Source of the DNA: Chamaecyparis obtusa
Lineage: Eukaryota > Streptophyta > Pinopsida > Cupressales > Cupressaceae
Reading direction: 5' to 3'
Assembly (NCBI GenBank): GCA_027943335.1
Contig: BSBK01003253.1
Location: 1-64,000 of the forward strand
DNA length: 64,000 nucleotides
Within the stretch, counting starts at the first letter, position 1. Each line of letters begins with the position of its first letter. A program made the position numbers and the translations under genes. The notes beneath the pieces are model-generated. The model was given only the letters and a program-made list of their open reading frames with translations. It was not told where the DNA came from and did not search any database. Below are positions 46,593 to 58,091 of the stretch, in pieces.

Positions 46593-49500
46593 TTAGTGAC
46601 CGATAGACAGGGGACGGACCCCGAGTCTATTCCTCAAATATTCAAAGGTATCTTTCGGTAGAGGCTTTGTAAAAATGTCTGCAAGTTGTTCTTTTGATGT
46701 AACAAACTCTAGTTTAACTTGCTTTTCTTTCACTTGTTCCCTTAAGTAATGATACTTAATTGATATATGCTTTGTTTTTTTAGTGCATTACCAGATTTTT
46801 TTATATGTTTATAGCACTTGTGTTGTCACAGTATATAGTCACTGGATTAGTGATTACCTCATTCATTCCTTCTAAAACTTGCTTGATATAGGCTATGTTT
46901 GAACAATTTGTTGCAGCAACAACATATTCAACTTCAGCTGTTGACTGAGAAATATAACTCTTCTTTTTGCTTGTCTAGGTTACAAGTCTATCTCTAAAGA
47001 AAAATATTCCTCCAGTTGTACTTTTCCTGTCATCTACATTCCCAGCCCAATCAGCATTGGTGTAGACTTTAAGTTCAAACTTTCCATCTCTTGAATACCA
47101 TAAACCATAATCTTCTGTCTTCTTAAGATATCTCAATATCCTTTTTGTAGCTATCATGTGTGATTCTTTTGGATTTGTAGAAAATCATGCAACTATACCA
47201 ACAACATGAGCTATATCCGGTCTACTATGAACTACATACATCATTTTACCAATCATAGATCGGTAAAGTGTTTGATTTACCTCAGTAGTCTCATCTTCCT
47301 TTGTCAACTTACATCCAGTAGCCATTAGTGTTCCCACTGGTTTTTCATCTTCCATGCTGAATGTCTTCAATACCTCCTTTATGTATTTTGATTGAGTAAT
47401 GAAGATTCCATCATTGTGCTAAATCCCCTGCAGTCCTAGAAAGAACTTAATCTCTCTGAACATTGACATTTTAAATTCCTTTTGCATCTCATCAGAAAAT
47501 GCTTTACATGCAATATCTCTACCTCCAAAAATTATATCATCTACAAATATTTCAACTATGATAATAGTATCATCAGTGTTACCTTTCATATACAAGTTAC
47601 TATTATCACTAGTTCTGATAAAGCTAATACTTAACAAGTAAGTATGTAATCTCTCATACTAAGCTTTGAGTGCTTGTTTCAATCCATACAATGCTTTGTG
47701 TAGCCTACAAACCATATCTCTATTGTCTAGATCTTCAAATCCTTCTGGTTGTTCAATGTAGACTTCCTCTTCCAATATTCCATTCAGAAAAGCTGACTTG
47801 ACATCCATTTGGTATACCTTAAATTTCTTATGTGTAGCATATGCTAGTAACATTCTGACACCTTCAAGTCTTGCAACAGGTGTAAATGTCTCACCATAAT
47901 CTATCCCTTCTTCTTGCGCATAACCTTTGCATACAAGTCTTGCTTTATTTCTGGTTACTTCTCCATTCTCATTCAACTTATTTTTGAAAATCCATTTAGT
48001 ACCAAATAACATTTTTATCTTTAGGTCAGGGTACTAAGGTCCAAGTCTTATTCTTTTCTATTTTCTCAATCTCTTCAGTCATTGCTTTAACCCATTCATC
48101 ATTATCTAAAGCAGCTTTCACATTCTTAGGCTCATATTCACAAACTAAGCATGTACCTTGTCTTGTTTTACTTCTTGTTTGCAATCCAGCATCTTTGTTT
48201 CCAATAATCTGATCTTCAGGATGATGTCTTCTGACAAATCTTGCCAGTATCCTAGCTCTCCTTTCTTGTTCATCCTATTGTACATCATGTTCTAGTTCAT
48301 TTTCTTGCTCAGGAGCTCTTCCTTGATCATCAGTATGTTCTGTCGGTTCTGTCAGTTGTGGTACATTGTTTATCTGTTGACCAGTTGACACAGTCTGTGG
48401 TGTCTTCAGTTGAAACATAGGAAACTCATAGTAGGTGAACTATCTATAATCTTCTGGTTCCTTCATCTACTCATCTGTGATCTTATCATCATATTCATCA
48501 ACATGAACATTCACACATTCAACAATCTTGTTAGTAACTTTGTTTAGACATTTGTAAGCTTTGCTTTGGGCAGAATATCCTAAAAATATTCCTTCATCTC
48601 CTTTGGAATCAAAATTACCATTCCTATCATCTTTCAAGATAAAACATTTACTACCAAAGATTCTAAAGTAACTTACATTGGGCTTATGTCCAAACCAAAG
48701 TTCATAGGGTGTTCGGTTGGAGTCTTTCTTCAATTGTACTCAGTTAAGCACATAGACTACTGTGCTTACAACTTCCCTCCAAAATTTCTAAGCGACATTC
48801 TTTTGAATCATCAGTGTTCTAGCACAATCAATTATTGATCTATTTCTTCTCTCAGCAATGCCATTTTGTTGTGGTGGTCTTGGTGCTGAAACTTGTCTTT
48901 GAATTCCATGCTCATTACAAAAATTAGTAAATTCATCAGATATAAATTCACCACCTCTATCTGATCTAAGACATTTGATTTCCTTTCCAGTTTCTTTTTC
49001 TACTTTAGCCTTATACCACTTAAACATTTTGAAGGCTTCTAACTTTTCTTTCAAAAACATAATTGTCATTAGTCTAGTGTAATCATCAACAAAGAGTATA
49101 AAGTATCTATCACCATAGTAGCTCTATGTTCTCATAGGTCCACATAAGTTGGTATGAACCAACTCAAGAATTTTCTTTGTTGAGAAGTCCTTACTCTTAA
49201 AGCTAGACTTTTTCATTTTCCCCTTTTGACATTCATGACACATAATATGATTAGGCTTAGATAAGTTAGGAAAACCTCTAACTCTTTTCTTTCTACTGAT
49301 TTTGATCATATTATCAAAGTTTACATGACATAACCATTTGTGCCATAACCAAGCATCTTCATCCTTCATAAGTAAGAAAGAAGACTTATCAATATCAAGA
49401 TGAAATAAATTACCTCTGGTTTGAGTACCAGTCCCAACAAGTCTTCCTCCTTCAAATATTTTCCCCCTTTTGTTTTCAAACACCAGTCTGTGGCCTGAAT

Positions 49501-50768
49501 TGTTTAGTTGTGCCACACTTAACAGATTATAATTCAGTCCATATACCCAGTAAGCATTCTCACATTTTATTCTATCATTAATTACAAGGGTACCTTTACC
49601 TTTCACTGTACATGGGGCATCATTTTCCATTCTTATAGATCCACCATTGTATTCAACTAATTCATCAAATTTATCTACATCACCTGTCATATGATGTGTG
49701 CAGCCACTGTCAATGATCCATGTTTCATTCTTTCTTATCCTTGAGATCAGGGCTGATTCTTCTTGTCTTTCATCTTCTTTTGAATCTTCCTTCATTGCAA
49801 CAAACACTACCTCTTCATCATCAGAATCAGACTTAGAGTTGGTATCTTCAACTATATAACAAGCCTTTTTACCTTTGTCCTTTCAGTCATTTCTATTAGT
49901 GTGTCGGTAGCTTCTGTTAATTCTTCTCCCATAACTTCCTTCAAATTTATCTTTCGGTCCATCATCATCATTTCCCTTCTAAGGACATCTAGCAATATGA
50001 CCAACTTCTTTATAGTTAAAACATGCCAAGGGTAACTTACCTCTATACCTTCCTTTCCCTTTCGACAACTTTCTGGCCATCAGTGCTTCAAGCTCATTAA
50101 GTTCATCATTAGTATCACTTTCACTATCATTGTTCTTATTTTTCTTACTATATTTGCTAATCTTCAGAGAAGACATGAAAGTAGACTCAACAGAAGGTAC
50201 AACACTATTATCAAAGTTGTTCAATTCAAAAGTAATAAGCTTACCGATCAGGGTATCAAGTGTAAGATTGGATGTGTCTCAGTTCTCATGAATTGTTGAT
50301 ACTCTAATTGCATAGATAGGTAGCAAGGCTCTAAGGATTTCGCTAACTATAGTTTCTTCTTCAATAGTTCCATCAGATGCTCTTATTAGAATATTCAACA
50401 ATATTTTCTCCTTCTTTCATTCTCATTTCATCAAATTTTCCTCTCAAGCTTTCTGCTCTTGCTCTTTTGATAGATGTGTTACCACTATATAATTTTGCTA
50501 ATCTATCCCACATTTCCTTAGCAGTAGTCAATCCTTTGATTTCTTCAAATTCAATGTCGGTACAGGCAGTAGCAAGTTCCATCATTGCTACGTTGTGATC
50601 ATGCTTGTCTTTTAGTTGTTGTATAGTCAGAGGACTAGTTGGTTCGTTGTATCTAGTTGTCATAAAGTCTAGTGCATCTCCACCAATTCTAGCTATATGA
50701 AATTTCATTCTTTGTTGCCATACTGAGAAGTTATCTTTGTTTAGTCTAGGCACTTCCCTCTTACTCAT
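46593..50768 (-). pseudogene. Copia element 3 gag-pol polyprotein, heavily broken
   Basis: Gag starts at the ATG 50768 (MSKREVPRLNKDNFSVWQQ). The knuckle (about 50025-49980) reads CFNYKEVGHIARC, the second Cys being Tyr and one spacer residue missing. Protease IIDSGCTHHMTGD at about 49710. Integrase: WHKWLCHVNFDN, CHEC, TNLCGP with Asn for Asp (49148-49150), [58 protein letters not shown]. RNase H: NADWAGNVDDRKST, and the end near 46593 (stop). At least eight separate frames are needed to read it. It is close in sequence to element 1 and belongs to the same lineage. Confidence 0.9.
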
Positions 50769-50820
50769 TTTGAGATCTTTATGCTCAATTCCTTAGAAAT
50801 CTGTTCCAAACAACCAAATT

Positions 50821-50832
50821 GCTCTGATACCA
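50821..50832 (-). other. Primer-binding site of copia element 3 (tRNA-iMet type)
   Basis: On - it reads TGGTATCAGAGC, two bases inside the 5' LTR. Confidence 0.9.
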
Positions 50833-50834
50833 AT

Positions 50835-52338
50835 TATTAGAATAACTGAGAGGGGGGTGAATTAGTTATCCAAGTCCCAAAACAAAATGAATAATCCAAA
50901 ATACTATTTCTCAAATTTCTGTCAGTCGGTAAACAAATATATGATTCACTATCAGTGTTTGGTCTTTACCAATCTTCAGTTAAGGCTCTTAGTAATTACC
51001 AATTAAACCAAATAGCTAAAATGTAAAGTATGATAGAAAATAGATATCACAATCAACACATAACACAATGATTTAACGTGGAAACCCTATTAAGGGAAAA
51101 ACCACTTGGGAACTGGCAACTCAAAATTTTCACTCTTTTGAAGTGAGGTCAGTGAAGACCCAACCCTATTAAAGGTTACAATACACACTATCATGTGTGA
51201 CCTTGTTAGAGGATTTTACACTAGAAGTGATCTTTCAACCACCATATCACTCACTATGTGGGTTTACAGGATAACAATGTTTCACTTGTTAGAATGAAAC
51301 ATAAATAAGACTTAAAAGTCCACTCGGTCAAGAGATTTACACTGTTTACAATTATTAGAAAGTAACAGTAAGTTGATCTGCCTTAATACAACATATTGCA
51401 GATTATAGATCAATGTTTTGCTCTTACAAATATTTTTGACCAATATATCACTTCAAATCTTAACATCAATTTCACTTACAATCACTTAGTAATATGCTCT
51501 GTGCAACTTGGTTATTCCTCTGTGTAGCTCAACTCTTGTTCTATAGCTTGGTTCAGTAACTTGTATGATCAGAATTGCATGAATACTGGTTCACACTCCA
51601 CTCCTATAGTATCTCCTTCTTCTTCCTCTTCTTCTCCTCTTTTTAATGTAATTTTCATTCCCTAAATAAACATGTAAGCCATTTTATTTTCATCCATCTG
51701 ATTTTTCTGCTTAATCATATCCACTCATTTTGTTGCTTTAAAATTCCTCGGCTAATGTGCCAATAACATGTTTAAATTACCTCCGTCAGATCTTCCTTGA
51801 ATTTTGTTAGCTGTAGATCCTTCTAACAAACTTTGACTTTTCACCTTGAAATCATGCGAATCCAGCTCATCAATTTTATCGACTAAACTAATCATTTAGT
51901 TAAATTATGTTTTCCTCAGTTAACAAAGAAATGCATCGGTATATATTGTTATCGATGTTTACACTGAGATTCTCGGTAAACATTAAGCTATTCTATTTTA
52001 CTGACAAACACTGCTTTGTGTCTTTCAGTTCTATTCTCCATAATAGATGAATACAACATACTAAAGTCAATATAATGAGATCAAAGACTCATCAATAAGT
52101 TATCCAATGCATTCCTTATCCTCATCTGTTGTGACCATCTTCCACCATTCTTTAGATGTCTCGATATGATAACTTACAAGATAAGTACTTGTCAAACTAA
52201 TATGAAACTAGTTGACATCAATGACAACATAATACTGATTTAACATATTGTATATCTATACAACCACTTTTCATGTGATCTTCAATCACTGTTTCAACAA
52301 TCTCTCCAATCAGTTGTAAATCAGTTGTAGGTTCAACA
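50835..52338 (-). repeat. 5' LTR of copia element 3
   Basis: 1504 bp. Its first bases read TATTAG rather than TGTTAG, so the terminal dinucleotide has mutated at the internal end. Confidence 0.9.
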
Positions 52339-52344
52339 GTGTTA

Positions 52345-52502
52345 TTGTCTCATTGTGTATGATTATCTTTCTATGGTTGGTTACTGCATTAATTATATAG
52401 TTTAGAGATGTTGAAGTTGATAAATGGTTTAATTATCAAATAACTAATTCACCCCCCCCCCCCCCCACTCTCAGTTATCTTAGGGATCTTTACTTTCTAA
52501 CA
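52345..52502 (+). repeat. 3' LTR of copia element 2, second part
   Basis: Resumes TTGTCTCATTGTGTATG and ends CTTTCTAACA. It holds a longer C tract (14 bases near 52453) than the 5' LTR. Confidence 0.9.
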
Positions 52503-52507
52503 ATTTC

Positions 52508-52673
52508 CTTATTAAAAGAATTACTAAATATGAGTTTCCCTCCCACTTGGACTAGAGGACAAAATTACATGTAGAGATTCCTCTAGGAATATCCTAAATT
52601 AAATAAAAGGAGGATACCTTGGTTTATCCTCAAATTAAATAAAACAACCAAGGAAAGATTACTAATTCTAACA
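52508..52673 (-). repeat. Left (3') LTR of element D, second part
   Basis: Continues after the ATTTC duplication and ends AATTCTAACA at 52673. It matches 57966-58091 and 63431-63473 of the right LTR. Confidence 0.87.
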
Positions 52674-52772
52674 TCCCCCTTTAATATTTACTTTGGGTGA
52701 TTACATAAATAGGTATCAAACCCAAATGTTTACAATGATATTGAGATTTCTCTTGAGAAAGAGTCTTTGTTC

Positions 52773-53140
52773 TTATATTAAGATATCAACAATTAGATCA
52801 TTTCCCTTGCAATGGATGATGGACTCATGTGTATCTTCAACTTGACCTTTCATGAAGTGATTTTGGAGTGATATGTTCTTGGAGCTTGAATGGTACATAG
52901 GACTCTTTGAAATAGCACTTTGATTATTACAATACAAAGGTGTAGGTGCTTGTAGAGGAGGACCCAAATCTTTAGGTAATATTTAATTCCATACAACTTC
53001 TTTAAATGCATGTGTACATTCTAAATATTCATTTCCAATAGAAAATAGAGATGGAGATGGATCAACGCTTGAGCCTGCAATAAGGCAATATTGACTACTA
53101 GTAGATCTCCCATCATTGGGATCTCCTAGTGCTGAATCAT
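52773..53140 (-). pseudogene. Element D: RNase H remnants
   Basis: On -, LGDPNDGRSTSSQYCLIAG (about 53135-53075) is the DxDDRRSTSGYCVFLG-type part of copia RNase H, and LYCNNQSAISKSPMYHSSSK in the frame 52967-52773 is the CDNQSAIxIAxNPVxHxRTK part, ending in a remnant of the QLADIFTK tail. Nothing of protease, integrase or RT lies between these and gag. Confidence 0.78.
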
Positions 53141-54447
53141 TAACACTTTGGAAAGAAAAATCATATTGTGAATCATTAGTCATAGAATAAAAAATGCAAT
53201 CTTTAGTTGCATAAAACAAATCTATAATGTATTCATCATAATATAAAATATCAAGAGGAGGAAAGCTAGTATAAGAATCATCATTATTATCATTAACCTC
53301 CACATAAATCATAGGATTAGTACCTTCATCATGAATTTCATCTTGAGTAATAAACATATTTTTAATAGTATAATCAAAAGAAGGCAAAGTAACATTAAGA
53401 AAGTTAGAGATAATTTCCTCTTCTTGCTCAAAAATATCATCAAAATGAGAGCAAGAATCATCAAATTGGAATTCATCATAAGGAGAGTGCATAGTAAATT
53501 TGTTTGAGTAGAAAGATAGTAATCTAGAGGGTTATTCCAAGAATATCCATCATCATAAGGTTCATCCCAAATAGTAGTATCATCATAGTGAGGATTAAAC
53601 ATCCCATAACGAGAAACAAAAGCTTGACGAGAGTTATTATTATGAGAGTTTTGATGATTTTGATTATAATTATAGTGAGGATTAAACATCCCATAATGAG
53701 AAACAAAAGCTTGACGAGAGTTGTTATTAGAAGACTTTTGATTATTAGAAGTAAATGATTTCTCAAGTTTGATTTTCTTAAAACAATTATTGATCACATG
53801 ACCATCTTTCCCACAATAATTGCAATGGGGTTGATTATTATTATTATGATAACCATTAATATGATTATTGTTATGCCGAGAATTATTATTATAATGTCGA
53901 GAATTATTATTATTAGAAGTAGTATAATTATAAGATCTATTATTTTGATTTTGATGCTTAGACACAAAAGCATGTTTAGAAGATCTAGAAGATTACCAAA
54001 TTGTAATAACTTAGCTTCCTCTTGACGTAAACGATTTTGAAATATATCATAAGCTAATTGAGAAGCTAAACTAGGAATAGCAAGCTGAGAACATATGTTA
54101 GTAATAAACTATTGAAATTCTTTAGGAAGACATTTCTTTAGAATGATAGTAATTAATCTAATATCATAAGTTTTTTGTAAAATGTCCCATGCTTGATGGG
54201 CTTTGGTACAATGTCCAATCAATACGTGTAGATAAGGAGTAATAGAGAGACAAATTAATCCAAGAGCTTCTTCATTTTTAACTTTCTGTGCATCTTTTTC
54301 AGTTTGAGAAGCACTGGTAGCTGGTTCAAGAGAGGCATCTGTAGCCACTTGTAGAAAATGCTTAAAATGAAATATAAAGGAAACATGTGTCTTCCATGCA
54401 TGATAATTAGTGTTATTTAACTTTATTTTAGGTAATAAAGTAGACAT
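53140..54447 (-). pseudogene. Element D: copia gag, broken
   Basis: Start ATG at 54447 (MSTLLPKIKLNNTNYHAWKT), the UBN2-type gag opening, then LICLSITPYLHVLIGHC and AWDILQKTYD. TAG near 54109, a frameshift near 53985, then an Asn-rich region and zinc knuckle CNYCGKDGHVINNC (about 53824-53783). A stretch SRQAFVSxYGMFNPHY occurs twice (about 53690-53640 and 53620-53580). After it the frame 53492-52983 is acidic and fuses into RNase H. It would form the particle; it is not functional as read. Confidence 0.8.
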
Positions 54448-54545
54448 AGTGAAATAAACACTAATGGTATTAAATATATGAAAACATGAAGTAGGCTAAA
54501 AGAGTTTAGAAATAGTAAAAAATAGAGCCTAATGAATGCAAAAAG

Positions 54546-54562
54546 AAATTTAACTTGATGTT
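54546..54562. repeat. Retroposon target duplication, left copy
   Basis: AAATTTAACTTGATGTT, matched at 55952-55968 by AAATTTAACTTAATGTT (16/17). Confidence 0.8.
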
Positions 54563-54837
54563 TTTTATTAAGTAAAACAAGTTTTACAAGGTGCCTAGAA
54601 CCCATGACAAAGTATTTTAAAATAAAAGAAGCAGATACAAGATCAATTCTGGGCTAAAGCATTAAAAACAAAGGGACAGACAACAAAAAGGGCCAACCAA
54701 GAAACTAACACAAAAGAGGAAAGACAAAACGGAGCAAAAAAAGGTAGGCACCGAAGGTCAAATTAAGTCAGGCTCTTGAGCATGGCAGTAGCATTGCATT
54801 TGAGAATCTCCATCTTATCAGTTGCCTCTTTAACATT

Positions 54838-55845
54838 CTAAATGTCATGGGGTCTAGGGAAACCATCATCCTCCCCATTTTTCTTTGTTCTAGGTCTGGT
54901 TCTTTTACCTAGACCATCGTTGGGCTTCTTTTCTTCCTCCATAGTCCTCTCATCATCCCTACTGACCATCTTATCTTCCATAATGTTGATTAGCAACTTT
55001 ATGTGCTCATTGGAAGCTTTGAGAGTGTTGTAGTTTTTCTCTGTAATACACTTTAGGGTGTCCTCAATACTGATCATTTTAGGTTCTAGGTGATCAACCC
55101 TTGCCTCTAGGCTAAGCTTACGAGTGGTGGTTTTGTGATCCTTATCATCAGTGCTCTGAATTTTGTCTTTGAGATCTTCAATTTCATGGAAGAGCCATTT
55201 AAAGGACCTGTAGTGATCCAACATGCTATTCTTAGTATTATTAAGGAAGTCCATCTCCATTTCCCTAGCCTTATCACTGAGAACCACCAGAGAAGGGTCA
55301 ATCAAATCCTCCTTATGGATTTTTCCATTGGTGTCCACCAAGATTTTGGGGTTAACGACCCCCCTTATTATCCCCATGCACACTGTATTGACCTTGAAGT
55401 TCCTCCAAACCTTTTCCCCTTTTCCAAAGTCTTTGCTTTGATATTCCCCTCTAGAATTATCTTCTGAGGTGTCAAGCATGATGGTAGACTGGGTAGAGGG
55501 ATTATCCTATTCATCTTTGGGGTCCTTGAAGATAGGGTCTTGAGCCTTTTTGTTGGTTCCTAGTGGGGGCTGAAGAGCGGGGGAGTTATCATTGCTGATC
55601 ATGAGATCAATAGAGAGACGATCAGAGCAATCCCTCTTAGAGTTGAGGTTATCCCCTTTGACCTGATCTGGCATTTTTGTGGGTTCTTTATTTGGATTTC
55701 CCTTCTCATCCTTTGTATTCATATCTTCATCATTTTTGTTATACTCCTCATCTGAGGGCATCTCTTTCCTGTCCTTCTTTTTCAATTTTTTTTCAATTTT
55801 GACCGGGCTCAAGGGTCTCTTCTTGGATGAAGACCCCTTTTTCAA
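54838..55845 (-). pseudogene. Unrecognised Lys/Glu-rich ORF of the retroposon (one internal stop)
   Basis: About 335 codons in a single frame from 55845 to 54838, interrupted once by TAG near 55490. N-terminal part: basic, KKRPLSPVKIEKKLKKKDRK, DEEYNKNDEDMNTKDEKGN. Middle: VWRNFKVNTVCMGIIRGVVN, PKILVDTNGKIHKED, FLNNTKNSMLDHYRSFKWLF. C-terminal part: coiled-coil-like (LEARVDHLEPKMISIEDTL) then KRTRPRTKKNGEDDGF. No ATG opens the frame, consistent with 5' truncation. No known family was recognised. It could be LINE ORF1-like or a captured host transcript. Confidence 0.6.
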
Positions 55846-55951
55846 AATTTTCTACTCTTCTTCCTCATAGTCCTTAGAATGTATACCCTCACTGTTACCC
55901 TCAATTTTGACTTATCTCGAGGGTCTATTCTTGAATGAAGACCCCTTTTTC
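55795..55951 (-). repeat. ~108-bp partial tandem duplication at the 5' end of the retroposon
   Basis: GAAAAAGGGGTCTTCAT(T/C)C and GTCAAAATTGA appear twice, at about 55951-55905 and 55845-55795. Confidence 0.8.
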
Positions 55952-55968
55952 AAATTTAACTTAATGTT

Positions 55969-57491
55969 AATGAATATTTGAGTAGCATAAATTTAAAAGG
56001 AAATATTACTTAATTTTTTTAAAACTCTTTAAAAATTCTAAATGAAATAAGAAGATTAAAAAGATGATTATGAATTAAATGTAATGATAAATGATAAGAT
56101 TTAAATATTTGAAACTTTAAGAGTGGATTAGTGAATAAAAAGGCATTAGAGATAATGTATTAATGTTAATTAAGCTTTGTTTACATAAATTGATAGAAAT
56201 AATTTTTCTAAACAAATGTTATCGTTAAATATAAACTAGAGTTGATTTGATAAATGAAATTGAATGATAAAAAATTAATTTGAATTTAAATTAGTATCAA
56301 ACTATCTTTTAAATATAACAATCAAATTTTAAAAAATCAAACTAACATTTAAATTTAATATCAAACTAACTTTCAGATTTAAGAAAACTAATTTGAAAAA
56401 CTGTCAAATAGAATTAAAAAAATAGTTAAAGAAACATTAAATGCAAAGCTGAAAATAGATAAAGAACTGATATGATTCCTTAGTAAACCAATTTTTTTGC
56501 AGATGAGATGGGTTGTAAAGTAACAACTCAAAGCAGAGAGCTACAAAGAGCCAAGAATTCATGCAAGGCCGAGAAAATATAGATGTTTTTTTGGACAAAA
56601 ACAAATAGTCATATTACCAGGGTCATAACTTCTTAATGCACTATTGGATTTTTCTAAGATTTTGATATGTTGTTAAATAAGAAGTTTTAAAGGTTCTAAT
56701 CCAAGAGATCTTCCTAATCTGTCTAGGTTCAAAAGATATGGGCGTCTGAGTGAGGTATTGTCAAAACATAGTTTTATGAAACTTGCATGCACAATATTAT
56801 AAAAGATATATATTAATGAATAACAGAGATATAAATTACAATAGAGATATGTTTGAAAAATAAATAAAACAAACCTACATGCACAAATATATTGAAAAAA
56901 AAATCTGAGATATTAGTTTTTCAATCATGCAATAAAGAACAATATGAGATAAGAAATATTACACAAAGAAGACATATATGAAATATATGATATCAGAGAT
57001 TAACTGATATTTAAAAATGAGATGGAAACAATGTTAGAATCAGATGAAATACTAAAATGTATAGAAAAAGGTGAAATACCTTGCATGTAAGGGATTAGAT
57101 AACTAGAAAGAAAATAGTTAGTTTGAATCTTGCACAAAAGAATGGAAAAGCCTATGAACCGAAATGAAGGTGAAAACTGTAGAAAAAACTTGTTAGAAAG
57201 AAGATTAAAATTTGAATGAGATAAATGAAAATTTGAAACAAGGTTAGAGAAAACATAGAAAAAACAAGATTAAATGAAGGAACTAAGCTCGGTTTGGCGG
57301 AGAACAAACCAAACCCCCAAAAAATTCAAAAATCTATTCTCTGGCAACAAGATTTCCAAAGAGGGTTAGACACTAAAAAAACTAAAATGATAACAAAACA
57401 AGAAGGAGCTTCAAAAAATATTAGATCAACAAGAAGAGCTTGCTCCTTCGAATGACACCTTCCTATAAAACACTTAAAAAAGGATTAAATA
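55969..57491 (-). other. Leader of element D between primer site and retroposon
   Basis: AT-rich, non-coding DNA. No frame of interest was seen. Confidence 0.6.
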
Positions 57492-57503
57492 GCTCTGATA
57501 CCA
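57492..57503 (-). other. Primer-binding site of element D (tRNA-iMet type)
   Basis: On - it reads TGGTATCAGAGC, directly next to the LTR end, without the two-base spacer seen in elements 1-3. Confidence 0.88.
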
Positions 57504-58091
57504 TGTTAGAATTATTAAAAGAATGAAAACAAGTTCATGAAAATAATCCAAGAAAGTGAATTGCAAGAAGGAGTTTACCATAAGCCTAATATGAGAAAGA
57601 GTTGCAAGATCAATCACCAAAACATGAGAATACTCCAAGAATCCCAACAAAGAGCTAAGATATCTTTGTAAGGGGAAAAGAAAAGAAAAACCCCTTTGTG
57701 TATTATGAATGAGGCAAGAAAAGCCTAAAGAGAGAGATAGAATATGAGCAAGAAGCTCAATACAATAATTAGAGAACTAATATGTGATGAAGAGAGAAAA
57801 TTGTGTATAGGAATGTGAAAACAAAATTGTTTCAAGTGTGTAGAGAAGCATCTCTTAAGTAGAGATGAGTGAAGGAGTTTGTATGTAACTCCCATATGTA
57901 TGAGTGCCACATCCATACTAAGTGTGTGCCAAGTGTCAGCATCCTCATAAGGAGGAGAAAACTAATTTCCTTATTAAAGGAATTAAAAATATGAATTGTC
58001 CCCCCACTTGGACTAGAGAAAAAAATTACATGTAGAGATTCCTCTAGGAATATCCTAAATTAAATAAAATGAGGATACCTTGGTTTATCCT
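57504..58091 (-). repeat. Right (5') LTR of element D, first part
   Basis: TGTTAGAATTATTAAAAGAA... It reads straight through the site where the left LTR holds element 2 (near 57966), and is cut by element 4 after TTTATCCT. Confidence 0.88.

Larger units (their letters stand above)
44677..52338 (-). mobile_element. Ty1/copia element 3, full length, inserted in the 3' LTR of element 2
   Basis: LTRs are 44677-46176 (1500 bp) and 50835-52338 (1504 bp). The pair is closely similar. GTGTTA at 44671-44676 recurs at 52339-52344, and the uninterrupted partner LTR of element 2 reads CTTGTGTTATTGTCTC at that point. Coding is on - and broken. Being inside element 2, it must be younger than it. Confidence 0.92.
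37959..52502 (+). mobile_element. Ty1/copia element 2, full length, inserted in the left LTR of D
   Basis: LTRs are 37959-39126 and 43660-44676 plus 52345-52502, with element 3 inserted in the latter. TG...CA ends. ATTTA before and ATTTC after: the uninterrupted D LTR at 57970 reads ATTTC, so the left copy has one mutation. Primer site, gag-pol on + with at least ten stops, and polypurine tract are all present. Confidence 0.9.
54563..55951 (-). mobile_element. 1.39-kb 5'-truncated retroposon inside element D
   Basis: Flanked by a 17-bp duplication. Read on -, it starts GAAAAAGGGGTCTTCATTC, carries one long ORF, and ends GTTTTACTTAATAAAAAA, an A-rich end. Such features indicate LINE-type reverse transcription of an RNA. 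It lies between D's leader and gag, explaining the 3-kb gap between primer site and gag. Confidence 0.78.
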
